A stretch of 64,000 bases of DNA. Source: Irpex lacteus (taxonomy: Eukaryota; Basidiomycota; Agaricomycetes; Polyporales; Irpicaceae). Where the stretch lies: assembly GCA_001986395.2 (NCBI GenBank), contig MQVO02000058.1, positions 41,718 to 105,717 on the forward strand, in the 5' to 3' direction. This document shows, in pieces, positions 48,202 through 59,170 of this stretch. Position 1 is the stretch's first letter; each line of letters starts with the position of its first letter. Below the pieces are notes generated by a model. That model was not told where the DNA came from and ran no database searches. It worked only from the letters and a program-made list of their open reading frames with translations. The position numbers were made by a program, and so were the translations under genes.

Positions 48202-48769
48202 CAGGCTCCTACCCAGCACTCCCTGGCGTCGTCAGTCTCAGACGTCGGGTTATTCTAAGTCTCAGTAGACGTATTACATGCTTTGAGATGATCGGAACTC
48301 TCCGTGATTTTGGTATTCCGACTGATGGTACCACTATGTATTTACAGCGCCGACAAATATTCAATCCCAGTTCAAACCTTAACTCATTATCGACGACGCC
48401 AGGGAGGCTGGCAAACAACATGCGCGTCTTTCTTGGTAAGCAATTCGCACGCTGCGTGATTTTGTCAATGTCACGCATCAAGTAACTCTCGAGTCACTAC
48501 TGTGACTGAACGAATTGCTTACCAAGAAAGACGCGCATGAAAGACGCGCATGTTGTTTGCCAGCCTCCCTGGCGTCGTCGATAATGAGTTAAGGTTTGAA
48601 CTGGGATTGAATATTTGTCGGCGCTGTAAATACATAGTGGTACCATCAGTCGGAATACCAAAATCACGGAGAGTTCCGATCATCTCAAAGCATGTAATAC
48701 GTCTACTGAGACTTAGAATAACCCGACGTCTGAGACTGACGACGCCAGGGAGTGCTGGGTAGGAGCCTG
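48202..48769. mobile_element. Foldback (long-TIR, non-autonomous) DNA transposon, Mutator-like
   Basis: Two inverted arms, 48202-48447 and 48511-48769, appear identical base for base except for a 13-base tandem duplication (AAAGACGCGCATG) in the right arm. The ends are CAGGCTCC and GGAGCCTG. The 9-base direct repeat ATGAGTGTC on both sides is a target-site duplication, the size made by Mutator-like transposases. The 63-base centre contains no gene. Each arm holds a smaller inverted pair (CCAGC.CTCCCTGGCGTCGTC at 48213-48233 and its inverse at 48392-48411), so the element is a nested palindrome. The arm sequence reads as an open frame on one strand, but that is a by-product. Identical arms and an intact duplication argue for recent insertion. 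Superfamily assignment rests on the duplication size. Confidence 0.85.
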
Positions 48770-48778
48770 ATGAGTGTC
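48770..48778 (+). repeat. Right target-site duplication (9 bases)
   Basis: ATGAGTGTC, identical to 48193-48201, directly abuts the right end of the foldback element. Confidence 0.8.
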
Positions 48779-48888
48779 ATGCTTCAGACTTCGAGTACTT
48801 TGAGCGCTAGCGGTCAAGGTCATGTGGTGACTACGCGTTGATATGTTTGGCTGTATTTACGCCGACGCGTCGGGAGCGCGCCGCCCGC

Positions 48889-48897
48889 CTATAAGTA
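48889..48897 (+). promoter_or_regulatory. TATA-like element before the modular array
   Basis: CTATAAGTA on the plus strand lies about 230 bases before the ATG at 49121 and supports plus-strand transcription of the array that follows. Confidence 0.3.
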
Positions 48898-49120
48898 CCC
48901 TAGAGCGGTGATCTCATCCTTAAGCAGCTTCATCTGCGGTGAACGCCTCAACAAAGGACACACTGTAGATGTAACACCTGCTACATTATTTTTCATACCC
49001 TCAGAACCATGTTTTCATGCCCCGGCACCTGCGATTCGGATTTTCGGGCAACATGAGACATGCTTCTTGGCGTCAAGCGCCTTGTTTATTCTCATTCAAG
49101 TTTTTGTTTCCTACATTACA

Positions 49121-50574
49121 ATGAATCCCCGCAATCGTAATCCAACAGGGAAGAATCAGCATGAGGATGTTGGTAAGTACGTTCAGTGACAAGTTTTATA
49201 TTCATAATAATGACATCGTACAGCCAAGGCCACTGACGCACAACTCGTGGACAGACGACGTGTTAAGGCTATAGAACAAGAGTTAACAGGTGCGTCGTGC
49301 GATTGAATTCTCTTGTAACACAAGTACTTACCTTTGATACCGTGACGTTAGACCCTACTCGCCGGACGTCGATCCATTGCGGAACAACATTCGCCACGTC
49401 AAGATGTCGCTCGTCGGACACCCGTACACGGCACCGCCGCGGCCAAGGCTTCTTCAGCGGACGATGCAAGTCTCGCGTAACCTCTGAGGGGTTGGGGTTC
49501 TCGAACGAGGGCTATCAGGTGAGTACAGGGACTCATTGCATGATGACGGGAATACTTACTTGTTAACCCTAGAACCTTGCTCGCAGGACGTTGATCCATT
49601 GTGGAACGATGTTCGCGACGTCAAGACGTCGGTCGTCGAACGGTGATCCATAGCGGAACGACTTCTCAAGTTGACGGCCCAAGACTACACAGGGATGTCG
49701 GGCGTACTAGGGCTACCAAACGAGACGTATTAGGTGCGTGGTGTAATTTTATTGCAATATTCCGCGAATACTTACCTTTGAACACCTCAGAACCCTGCTC
49801 GCCGGACGGCGATACGTCGTGGAACGACGTTCGCAGTGACACCAAGATGCTGGTCATCGGGGGTCGATCCGTGATTCCGTGGTCAAACGACCTTCGCAAG
49901 GGCCACACGACGTCGTGTCGCGACCCCTTAAGTTGGTGATGTGAGACTTGCACGGGCACGGAGGATGTGGTTAAGGCTGATAAACAAGAGGTATCCGGTG
50001 AGTATATCTATTTAATTGTACGATAACGCGAATGCTTACTGGTTAATCACAGCACCTTGCTCGCCGGACAGCGATAAGTTGTGTCTCGACCTCCCAGGTT
50101 CACAGCGCAAAGACTGGCACGGGCACGGAGGATGTGGTTAGGGCCATTAAACGAGAGTCATCAGGTAAGCACAGTGATTTAATTGTACGATCACACGAAT
50201 ACTTATTAAACAATCGAACCTTGCCCGCGGGACGTCGATCCATTGCGGAACGACATTCGCGACGGTAAGATGTCGCTCCTTGACGACTCTTCGATTTCGT
50301 GCACAACGCCTCAATACGGATCAACAACATCTGGAACACGAAGAATACAAGTCAGCACGCAACAAGGCTATCGACGTATGCGAGAACTCACCAAGACCAA
50401 GAGTATTGTGGTACCAGCCTCTCGAAGCGAGGCCGGTCGTTTGCCATTCAAGAAATCTGGCAACGTGCGTACGGCATCGCTCGCTGGACCGCGATACATC
50501 GTTATGCGACATACTGGGGTCGTTGCCGTTGGAGGGAGGCGTTAGGCCTAGGAATAAAGATAACCAGTGAGTAA
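49121..50574 (+). CDS. Hypothetical modular gene (low confidence)
   Basis: A possible plus-strand gene. ATG 49121 starts MNPRNRNPTGKNQHEDV. Removing an intron from GTAAGT at about 49171 to TACAG at 49224 gives AKATDAQLVDRRRVKAIEQE. Further exons would come from the five tandem modules, and a last exon from about 50220 is open to 50574. The phases of successive modules do not agree, some module exons contain stops in one frame, and no family is recognised. Consensus donors (AGGTAAGTA) also appear on the minus strand in most modules, so the true strand is uncertain. It may be a decayed or non-coding spliced locus. Confidence 0.25.
49290..50250. repeat. Five-unit degenerate tandem array of exon/intron-like modules
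   Basis: A shared anchor, CTCGCCGGACGTCGATCC or a close variant, occurs at 49358, 49580, 49798, 50060 and 50224, giving spacings of 222, 218, 262 and 164 bases. Each anchor is preceded by a conserved ACTTACCTTTGA-like stretch and a CAG or TAG. Each module ends in a block such as AGGGCTACCAAACGAGA followed by GGTGAGT-like donor sequence. Two modules share CACGGGCACGGAGGATGTGG exactly (49954 and 50116). The unit therefore resembles one exon plus one 60-base intron, amplified in tandem and diverged. Confidence 0.7.
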
Positions 50575-50599
50575 ATTAGACTTGGTACCATCATATGCC

Positions 50600-51144
50600 A
50601 TATATACTGCGCGTGCATACCTATATCCTGAGAGCAACTCACTCCCTGTTGCAGTACACAGTCGAGTCACTTCGTCTGACTCGTAGACGTGTGCCCACTA
50701 TATGCTTGGCGTCCTTCCGGATCCCGACAACTCGACGGTCGTGCGACAGACCGTGTCCCTATATATGGGCTCCCATAGGTCGTGAGTTGGTGTAACGCAG
50801 GGAGCAAGGTCCTTAATAATAAGGCACGCGTTGACATGAAGATCTAAGATGTCGACATTGATCGATCTTGTACAGCATGAGACGTATGAGATGTCCGAGG
50901 TCTGGTTTGTCGACGTCATGCAACTAGACACAACATACACCCCTTGGCAATTCGGCACGACCCTGTTATTCAGCAATCTATGCCTATCGCCCGTCGAAAA
51001 TGACTTGTGTTGTCAAAGACTCACCTTGTCAATAGAGCAGCCGGCGCATGCATGCTGGCCGGAATTTAATAAATCGTAAATCAGGTGTAATTAAATCTAT
51101 AGAAGTATCTCAGTAGATCTAAAGAGTGTCAAACCACGAGAGAA
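50600..51144. other. Intergenic, nothing recognised
   Basis: Between the modular array and the ABC transporter stop. No motif is seen. Confidence 0.4.
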
Positions 51145-54100
51145 CTACGGCACGCCGGCCATTTTCTTGAGCATAGCAAATTCGCTCTTGCCCGTGGCTT
51201 TGCATAATGAATGGAATTTTGACGAGGGGTCCGCAAGCAAGACAGCGGGCTTGTCGAACTCTGCTATGCGGCCTTGGTCGAGTAGCATGACCTGATGGGT
51301 TGTAAGTACGTGAGCAGACAGTCGACTCCGAGAGACGTACTCTATCGTAGTCGATGATAGTTCGTAAACGGTGAGCAATCGTCAGGATTGTACTTTCGGC
51401 AAATTCTCTGCACAGCATGTCAGCAGACGACGAGTGACAACCACAAAGACTTACTGTCTAATGGTTTTCCCGATCAGCTCGTCGGTCGCATAATCAACAC
51501 TAGCGGTGGCCTGGAGCGAGTTTAGAAAGTGAATGATTGTTGGAAGGACTTGCCCTTACCTCATCCATCATTAGCAACTTTGTACGCTTCAAAATTGCGC
51601 GCGCCATACATAGAAGTTGCTTCTCGCTGTATTAAATGGTCAGGCTTACACGTCGACTGGGGATCATGGCAGACTTACCCGGTAGAGAAGTTATCTCCGC
51701 CCTCAGACACAGGAGAGTCGAGATTGCGGAAGACGTTGGTGTTCAGCGTGTCGATTTCCTCAGTGGAATCTGATGAGGGAATTAGGTGCACACGGCGAAG
51801 AGCTTCGTACTAACAGCAGATGTGAGATACATCAACTGAATATCAGCTAGAGTCACGTACAATCTCGGGATCTTTGTATTCATTGAACACATCGAGAGTT
51901 GAACGAAGGGTGCCGCTGAGAATGGTGGGATCCTCTGCAGACGACAATCAGTGTGACTTGTTCACGTTCACAGGAAACAGTTGAGTACGTACGAGGAATG
52001 ATGGTGAGTTTGCTTCGCAAGTCATTCAAACCAATCTTGGCGATGTCGACATCGTCGATGATGATGCGACCCTCCGTAGGCTCAACGAACCGGAAGAACG
52101 AGAGCGCTAGCGTACTCTTGCCTGAACCTGTCCGTCCAAGTACACCAATTTTTTCGCCAGGTTTGACCTCGAAATTCAGTTTGTGAAGGACGTTCGGAAG
52201 ATCCGGCTACCAAGACAGGGTGAGCAGGGCGCATGTACAGAACTGTTACACAACATACAGCATAACGAATGACCAGATCTTCGCACTTGATAGCTCCTTT
52301 TGCTGGCCAATCGGCCGGAGGCCGCGGCTCTATGAATTCCGGAGGTTCACGTTGGACTTCCGTGAACTCCTTGATACGCTCGACAGCTACCTATGGGTGT
52401 GATTCAGCAAGCCGTTTTTCATAAGCTGGCTTAACTACATACCATAGATTGCTCCAATCCAACAAACCGACGAACCTAGTGTAACTCAGTATCGCTGTGT
52501 ACTGGGTACTGTGGGCCTCATCTTACCATGAACAACAACTAATAATAGCGTCAGTTTAGCGACAAGCAGAGAAGTCTGAGGTCTTACATCGTTTGATATC
52601 GTGCTCGCAAACGCTAGAGCAAATCCAGCTGTTGATGCGGAGATTCCTGGTGTCAAAATGGCCACGAAGCCGGTTGCACCGACTACGGCAGCTGAAAGCA
52701 GATTGAACCGAGCTGACAGCCATCGGTTCACTGAAACGCAGTTAAAGATCACAAAGCATATTCAGTAAATCACGAAACACTCACCTCCCCACATCCAGTA
52801 GTACGGGTTCGAGTTCTAATTCACAATCTATCATCAGTATCCAGTTGCAGAGATGGTATGACCAGGCTTACTGTGTCAACACAGCGAAGCATGTCACGCA
52901 GAAACTTCGAAGAAGCGCCGAAAGCACGAATAACAGTGACACCAGCGATTGTCTCGCCGTAGATAGAGTACAAGGGTGATCGGGTCACAGAATCTGAGTT
53001 TCTGGTAAGCATGTATCAGAACATGGATGCGTGGAATGCATACCAAGGCGACGCATGTCACGCGAAGTTTGTCCGTACACCTTGCCGACTACAAGCAACA
53101 ATGAGCTCCGAGAGGTGAACATAGTTTGACCGGAGAACTTACCACTATAATACAGCGAACCAATAATGATGAGGGCCAGCAAGAACGGGAATCCGCCAAC
53201 GTAGGTGATACTGATCATGGTGGTCGCCGCGGAAAGACCATACATAACGCTACGACCGAAGTTGTCAGGGAGACTGCTATCCACGCCTTCGAAGTCTTTT
53301 CCGAAACGGTTCAAAAGACGGCCACGCGAAACGGTATCGTGGAAGCGAATCTGTGCGAAAAGAACACCCTCAAGCAACCCTAGACATGGCTTAGTACACA
53401 CAGTGGGGTACGTGGTAGAAGATCTTACTCTTGTATAATACTCGAGAAGCGCGAATTCCGCCGTTATCTACATAATGGGTTAGTTGAAGCATTCAAACAT
53501 TAAGAAGGTACCAAAGACTCACAGAGAACGAACCATCGAATGGTAGTCAAGATAAGGCCTAGGATGCAAGTCAGCGATATTCGAGGGTTGAAGAACCCGA
53601 ACTTACCCAATAAATTGATTCCAGCGTAGACCGCCATGTAGTAAGAAGCAGGCCTAGCATGCTGGATGTCTTCTGTCGAACCCGTCCACACCCTATCGTA
53701 GTATATTAGTGACTTCGCCGTCGTCATTAAGTTCAAGGACTATTTTCACATACTTGAGCCACCCGTTCTGCAACACCGGACCAGCGGCAGCGAGTATCAA
53801 CGACGTCGAAAATGCAACCCAATACCACATGCCACCGCATGCCTGCAGGTACGTCGTCCAGATATCTTTACCGATCCGTCCGACGGCACGTTTCTCCTCT
53901 TCGATCAACTTTCTCGGTGCTTTCCTCTGTTCGGGTTTGCTCGCAGTTTGATCGACTTGAACATCAACTGCGGTAGGCGCGGCAGTGGAGTTCGTCTCTG
54001 ACTTGTCACCTGGCGATGGTTCTTGGGAGTCGGACGATTCAACAGGAACGAGTTCTTCGATATCGTGAACTTTCGCCTCTTCGGTTTCGTCGCTCTTGTC

Positions 54101-57100
54101 TACAGCGCCGGACTGACTGAGACTTTGGAGGACCTTGGAAGACATGAAATCGCCTTGGCTGCCTTGGAATTGAAGACGACCGTTATCCAGAGCAACGATA
54201 TAGCTGGCACCCGGAGCACAGAGCTGTACATGATGCGAGACCAGGATGATTGTACGACCCTTCATGAGGTCTCCTTTCAAGCACTCGTAATACAGGTGGT
54301 GTGCGGTGTGGGCGTCGACTGGAGAGAAATCTGTTAGACAACGCCAGTTCAGAAAGAATAAAGAAACTCACCAGCAGAAAGGACATCATCCAGAAGCAGT
54401 ACGGACGCACGCGAATATACTGCACGAGCAAGGGAAACTGAAAGATAACTTAGTACTGGTATGGTGCGCAAACCCAATAAATACTTACCTCGCGCCTTCT
54501 GACCGCCAGACAGGTTCACTCCTCGTTCGCCAATTTCCGATAAATCTCCGTCTTCCAAGATTTGCAAGTCGCTCAACAGCGCACAAACCTCCAGCGTCTT
54601 CTGATACCTCTTTTCGTCGTAAGGCAGATCAAACAGAATATTATCTATCACGATTGTTAGTTTCCTGGTTGTGGCGGTGGACACATAATAGATAGACAAC
54701 ATACCTCGAATAGACGCATTTCTCAACCACGCGCTCTGCGGCACATACGCGCACACACCCTTCACGATCCAATCCTCATCGCTCACCTTCTGGCCCGCAA
54801 AGTTCGCAAGGGCATCTGGAGGGCTCCTCGGGCATACCAATTGCCCGGTCAATAAGTCCGCTTCTCCGAGCAAACTGAGCAATAGTAGAGTCTTTCCACT
54901 TCCAAGTTTACCGCAAACAAGGGAAAGCTCGCCCAACGGGAAGTCCAACGTAAGGTCGACCAAGACGAACTTCTGACGAGGAGTGGGTGCAGCGGAAGGA
55001 GCGGCGGAAGCGCCACGTGCGCGGTCCTGTGGCCAGGTGATAGTGGCAGACTGGAGGCGAATCGGGTGGTCTTGTCCGTCAACAGGGGGTACAGTTGCTA
55101 CCTCTACGCCATGCAGATATTTTTCAATCCGTCGCATGGAGACGAGACCCTGGAGCATGTTGATCAAGGTCTCAGGAAGTGCGTTCAGAGCGAACTTCAA
55201 CTCTTCGAAGACTGCAAATACACCGTGAGAACACAAAAACGAAACAGCGTCAAATGTACATACTACTGATCGATGTGAACGCAATGGATGGTGTCAGGGT
55301 TTGTCCACGAATGATAGAGAAGTGCCAGAACGCGACCAAGGTGACAAGAATAGGAGAGCCGTTCCTAATCACGCACAGTCAGTTGCTGTGCTGCTTGAGA
55401 AGAAGCAGAAAATGTACCAAATAGCGTTCCATAAAGTCTACAGAGCAAAACTGAGTTTGGCTGTAATGAAGGGAGGATTAAAGCCTTACCTCGATCGTGT
55501 AGTTTAACTTCTGATATTTCAGCTCTCTGTCTCTAATCTTGTGTACCCGGCTTTCGAAGCTACGTTCCCAAGCCATGAACTATTATATCTGCATTGAGCA
55601 TAAGCGTACACGGGAAAAAAATACGGCGACCCACCTTCAACATCCTGATACCACCCAGAATCTCGTTCATGAGTGCTACTCGCTCGTCTCTCGCCTTCAT
55701 CAAGTTATCCTGAGCGCCCACAACAACCGCCCCGGCAAAGTGATTCAAAGGCAAAAACAAGCAAGTAACCGCCAACCCGAAGAAGCACGATACTCCAAGA
55801 AGGTTATACAAGAAGAGAGATCCAATGATAATCTCAATGGGAGAGTCGACGAGAGTGAACAGATGCCACGCGAATTCGGACACGCGATCGACGTCGGTCG
55901 TCATGAGGGTCATAATCTGCGCTTTGCTAGAGAACTCTTCACCATCGTCCTCCTTCTTCGTTTCACCGTCAGCGTCGGTTGCCGCACTGACGGGTGTGGG
56001 GGCGTTCTCATCGGAAGTACCAGGTGCGGGGCCGGAAGAAGATGCAACATCCTTGCGGACGAGAGTCTTCGCGAACAAAATCGAGTTGAGTTGTACGCGA
56101 AGGCGGACCTGAAGAGTGGTCGTAGAGGTTGACCAGAGCTGTCCGGTGACTGGAGAAAACTCAGTTTATGTATTTCAATAGTGTTGAATGCGAGGGGCTC
56201 ACCTAATTGCATGATTGCATTACTGAAGAAAAGACCAGCACAGTAGACCCATCCCCAGCTACGGTCCTTACGTTCAGGATCCGCTTCCAGGTACGCGACT
56301 ACTCTCTGCAAGAACAGCGCAGGAGTGTAGAACAGTACAGCAGACACAGCAGCCAACGAGATGACCAACGTAAGTACGCCAAGGTTGTTCCTAAGCAAAC
56401 GGTACCCAAGCTCCCAACCACTTCCAGCTTTGGGTGTCCATCGTCCGATGCTCAATTTGAACTTACGCATGGCAACGCGCATGGATGAGTAGATCATGGT
56501 TGCACGCATGCTAGCGGGTACAATAGGCAAGTCACCGATTTCGAGACTCTCTGAGGTGTATCCCAGCATGACGACTTTCGTGGTGTACGAGAATAGAAGG
56601 GTGTCCCAGACGGAGGCCCCAGTGACGCCACAGACGTTGTCATCGTATTTGTTGGTGATTTGCTCAACGACCTTCTCCGAGTAGATCTGGGATGGAGGAT
56701 AGTGCAAAGGTGGCCCGCACGGAGTTCTAGACGCGATGAACACTGCAATGAAGTACAGAGAGACCGTAGCGTAGGATATTCCTTTAGGTACGATGAGGTC
56801 CGCCGCGAGAGTAGTAATTGGCTTCGGCGGTGGGGACGCAGGTAGAATCGCCAATGTACCGGTGAGGACAAACGCGAGACATGTCAACGCCGACAGGTGA
56901 ATGATGACATGTTCATGGGCGCTGTATTGGTGCTTGATAGAGATGGCGGCGGTGACCAAGAGGTAGAGCGAGAATACAAGGTGAAGCGCGTATAGCGCGA
57001 TGTGTGACGGCGTTCCTTCAATAGCGGAGATACTGAGAGAAACAGTCTGCAGCGCGACTATTCCTGCGAGGATAAAGGTGAGGAGTATCTTTCGAAGGCG

Positions 57101-57370
57101 CATCTGTGAAGTTCCGTTTAGCTATTGAACGTCTTCTCGAATGACTGCATGACATACGCGCGCCCAGAAATTAGCCTCGTTCACCGGGTTCCCATCTACT
57201 ATATCTTCTGGTTTTGCGACGTCAAAGGCGTCCTTGGATGTGCTGTCCGAGATGTAGTCAGGCAACTGCACTTTGCCATCGGTCGTCGGTTTTGAAAGAA
57301 GCAATAGGCCCGCACTGAACAGCCCGCTGGCTGCAAGAAACACGGCAGCTGGAAGCTGGTATTGCGACAT
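51145..57370 (-). CDS. ABCC-type (MRP/Ycf1-like) ABC transporter
   Basis: A full-length multidrug-resistance-associated-type exporter, expected in the plasma or vacuolar membrane. It starts MSQYQLPAAVFLAASGLF at 57370, followed by a hydrophobic TMD0-like region (LYALHLVFSLYLLVTAAISI). TMD1 follows. NBD1 has Walker A GKLGSGKT, signature NLSGGQKAR and Walker B ASVLLLDDVLSA, where the usual catalytic Glu is Asp as in most ABCC proteins. A charged linker (DKSETNSTAAPTAVDVQVDQ) precedes TMD2. NBD2 has Walker A GRTGSGKST, degenerate signature NFSTGEKQLL, Walker B KLLMMDEATASVD and the H-loop ILTIAHRL. It ends KKMAGVP. About 20 introns interrupt it. TMD1 carries a long acidic insert (GETKKEDDGEEF). 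Substrate cannot be inferred. Confidence 0.92.
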
Positions 57371-59080
57371 CGCAGACTACCAACTTGAAACCGCTGTTGT
57401 GGGAATGCTCGCCGTGGTGGTCGAGAAGAAAGCCAGAAGAATTTCAAAGTTTGGGTGGCGAGGTATATTCGTATGATAGCTGCCGCCAATCCGCTACCGA
57501 CGGTGACTCCTCCGCGCCATCTCCTCGGGCCGCTCACAATGAACGTCTCTGAGCGCCTGTGTGATTACTGTGGGCGATGCGATTGGTCAACGTAGATAAT
57601 GTTCATAATCCGGCAAGAAATTGCCTCATGGTGCGGCACATGGCACAGAGGTTATTTCTATCTTCCACTATTTTCCCAGGAGCCTACGACTTGGAGACAT
57701 GAGCGTAGAGTACTTGGAATGCGGCCATCGCACTCAACTCATCGTGTTGTAGCTTGGCGCCTGCGATCCTTCAAGCTTTGAAACTGAAGTACTAAAGGCC
57801 TACCTACTATCGATAAGTATGAAGCAACTCAAGATACTTACCGGCAACTGGAGCCTCAAGTAACAGAGTTGCGCATATGTAAAGCTCCTTCAGAGGAAGG
57901 TCGATAGACAGAGCGGTTAATTTGTATTGTAAACCTAGGTACAAGGCACATACCACTAGCATGAGAATTAGTCGATTGGGCAATCAGATCGCTAGTAAGG
58001 CATCTCACGTCGTTATTTCCCTAACATCGAACGTACAACCCAAGCTGCACTCCACAAGGGAACACACTGAAGTCTTGACACGCCTTCCAGTCCACTAGAC
58101 GAAAGACGAGTCAAGGTGCATACTCTAGAGTTGTTTGCGCTCGTGACAGTATGCGCTGCGACAATACCATGAAGCTTTGAAGTTGCTATACGACTGATTC
58201 CAGCATATTAATACACGTATGACATGAGCGAACTGTGTGGTTATGGAGAAGTCTGTTTGAGATATTTGTGCCGAACGGACTCGAAAAAGAGGAAATCTTA
58301 TCGGGACCCCAGATACTCGCTGATATCATCACGCTAATTGCCGCAAGAGGCAATGCACGATACGCTCCCGTCAGCGCTGGCGCCTCTGAAGTTTGACCAT
58401 TGCTCCCGAGTTCGCAAGCCAAGGACCACCACAGACAACTCAACCTCCATGTATGGGCTCCTCTACGTTGTGCCTTTCACTATTTCTCGCAATGCCAAAC
58501 TCGAACGACGCCCAGACCATGCCTGCTTTACGCCGATGATTCGATGCTTATCAACCGTGACGCCGTCTTCGTGTTTGCCTTTTACAGACTATTGCAACTC
58601 CGAGTCCCTATGAGCCTTGAAGTCTCCAGCAATGGCTCAGGTCTAGCCAAGGAACCGCCGTGAGATGTCATGCTGTCTTTCAACCTGGTAACGAACAAGA
58701 AATAGGGACGAAGCTTCCATATAATGGCAGTTAACCAGCACATGTCACCAGCCGTGGACACTGCTTTTTATCGCAGGCTACACGCTATTTGTGTCCGTCT
58801 CACCCTCCCTAAGGACCCTGATGCTCACTATCTCGACGTCTATCAACAGTAATTTTCTGTCCCATTCAAAAACGTGTCAATATGTCAAGACTAGTGCGAA
58901 AACGGTACGACCCAGCCGGACAAAACGCGGTCGAACATTGCCGGTGATCTCAGACCAGAAGTCCTCAAAACTCAAGAAAGGCCGAAAGGACTGACTTTTC
59001 GGTGAGTCTTCCCCTCACGCTGTGTAGCACCTGAGCTGACCTTCTGCCGACCACGAACGTGAAGCAAGCTAGGGACGGGG
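57371..59080. other. Gene-poor stretch
   Basis: The ABC transporter promoter should lie at the left end. Only short unsupported frames follow. One frame near 58530 contains LLYADDSMLI, similar to a reverse-transcriptase YADD box, but nothing around it supports a retroelement. Confidence 0.4.
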
Positions 59081-59086
59081 CCTTCT

Positions 59087-59096
59087 ACGGGATATA
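59087..59096 (+). promoter_or_regulatory. TATA box of secreted glycoprotein gene
   Basis: GGGATATATAG lies about 80 bases upstream of the ATG at 59171. Confidence 0.45.
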
Positions 59097-59170
59097 TAGT
59101 CACTCGTTTAACCTTCAAATTTGTACCCGATACCCCATCCATCCCCCGTTGTCCCCCATTTCCTTCGAGG

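Noticed and set aside
48209..48762. The same roughly 70-residue peptide appears as an open frame on both strands here (minus 48209-48481, plus 48550-48762).
   Set aside because: They are the two arms of the foldback element; the duplicate peptides follow from the inverted repeat and show no protein motif.
58500..58640. LLYADDSMLI in a short plus-strand frame resembles the YADD box of reverse transcriptases.
   Set aside because: No other reverse-transcriptase block, endonuclease, gag-like frame, poly(A) tail or LTR is seen nearby; one short match is not enough.
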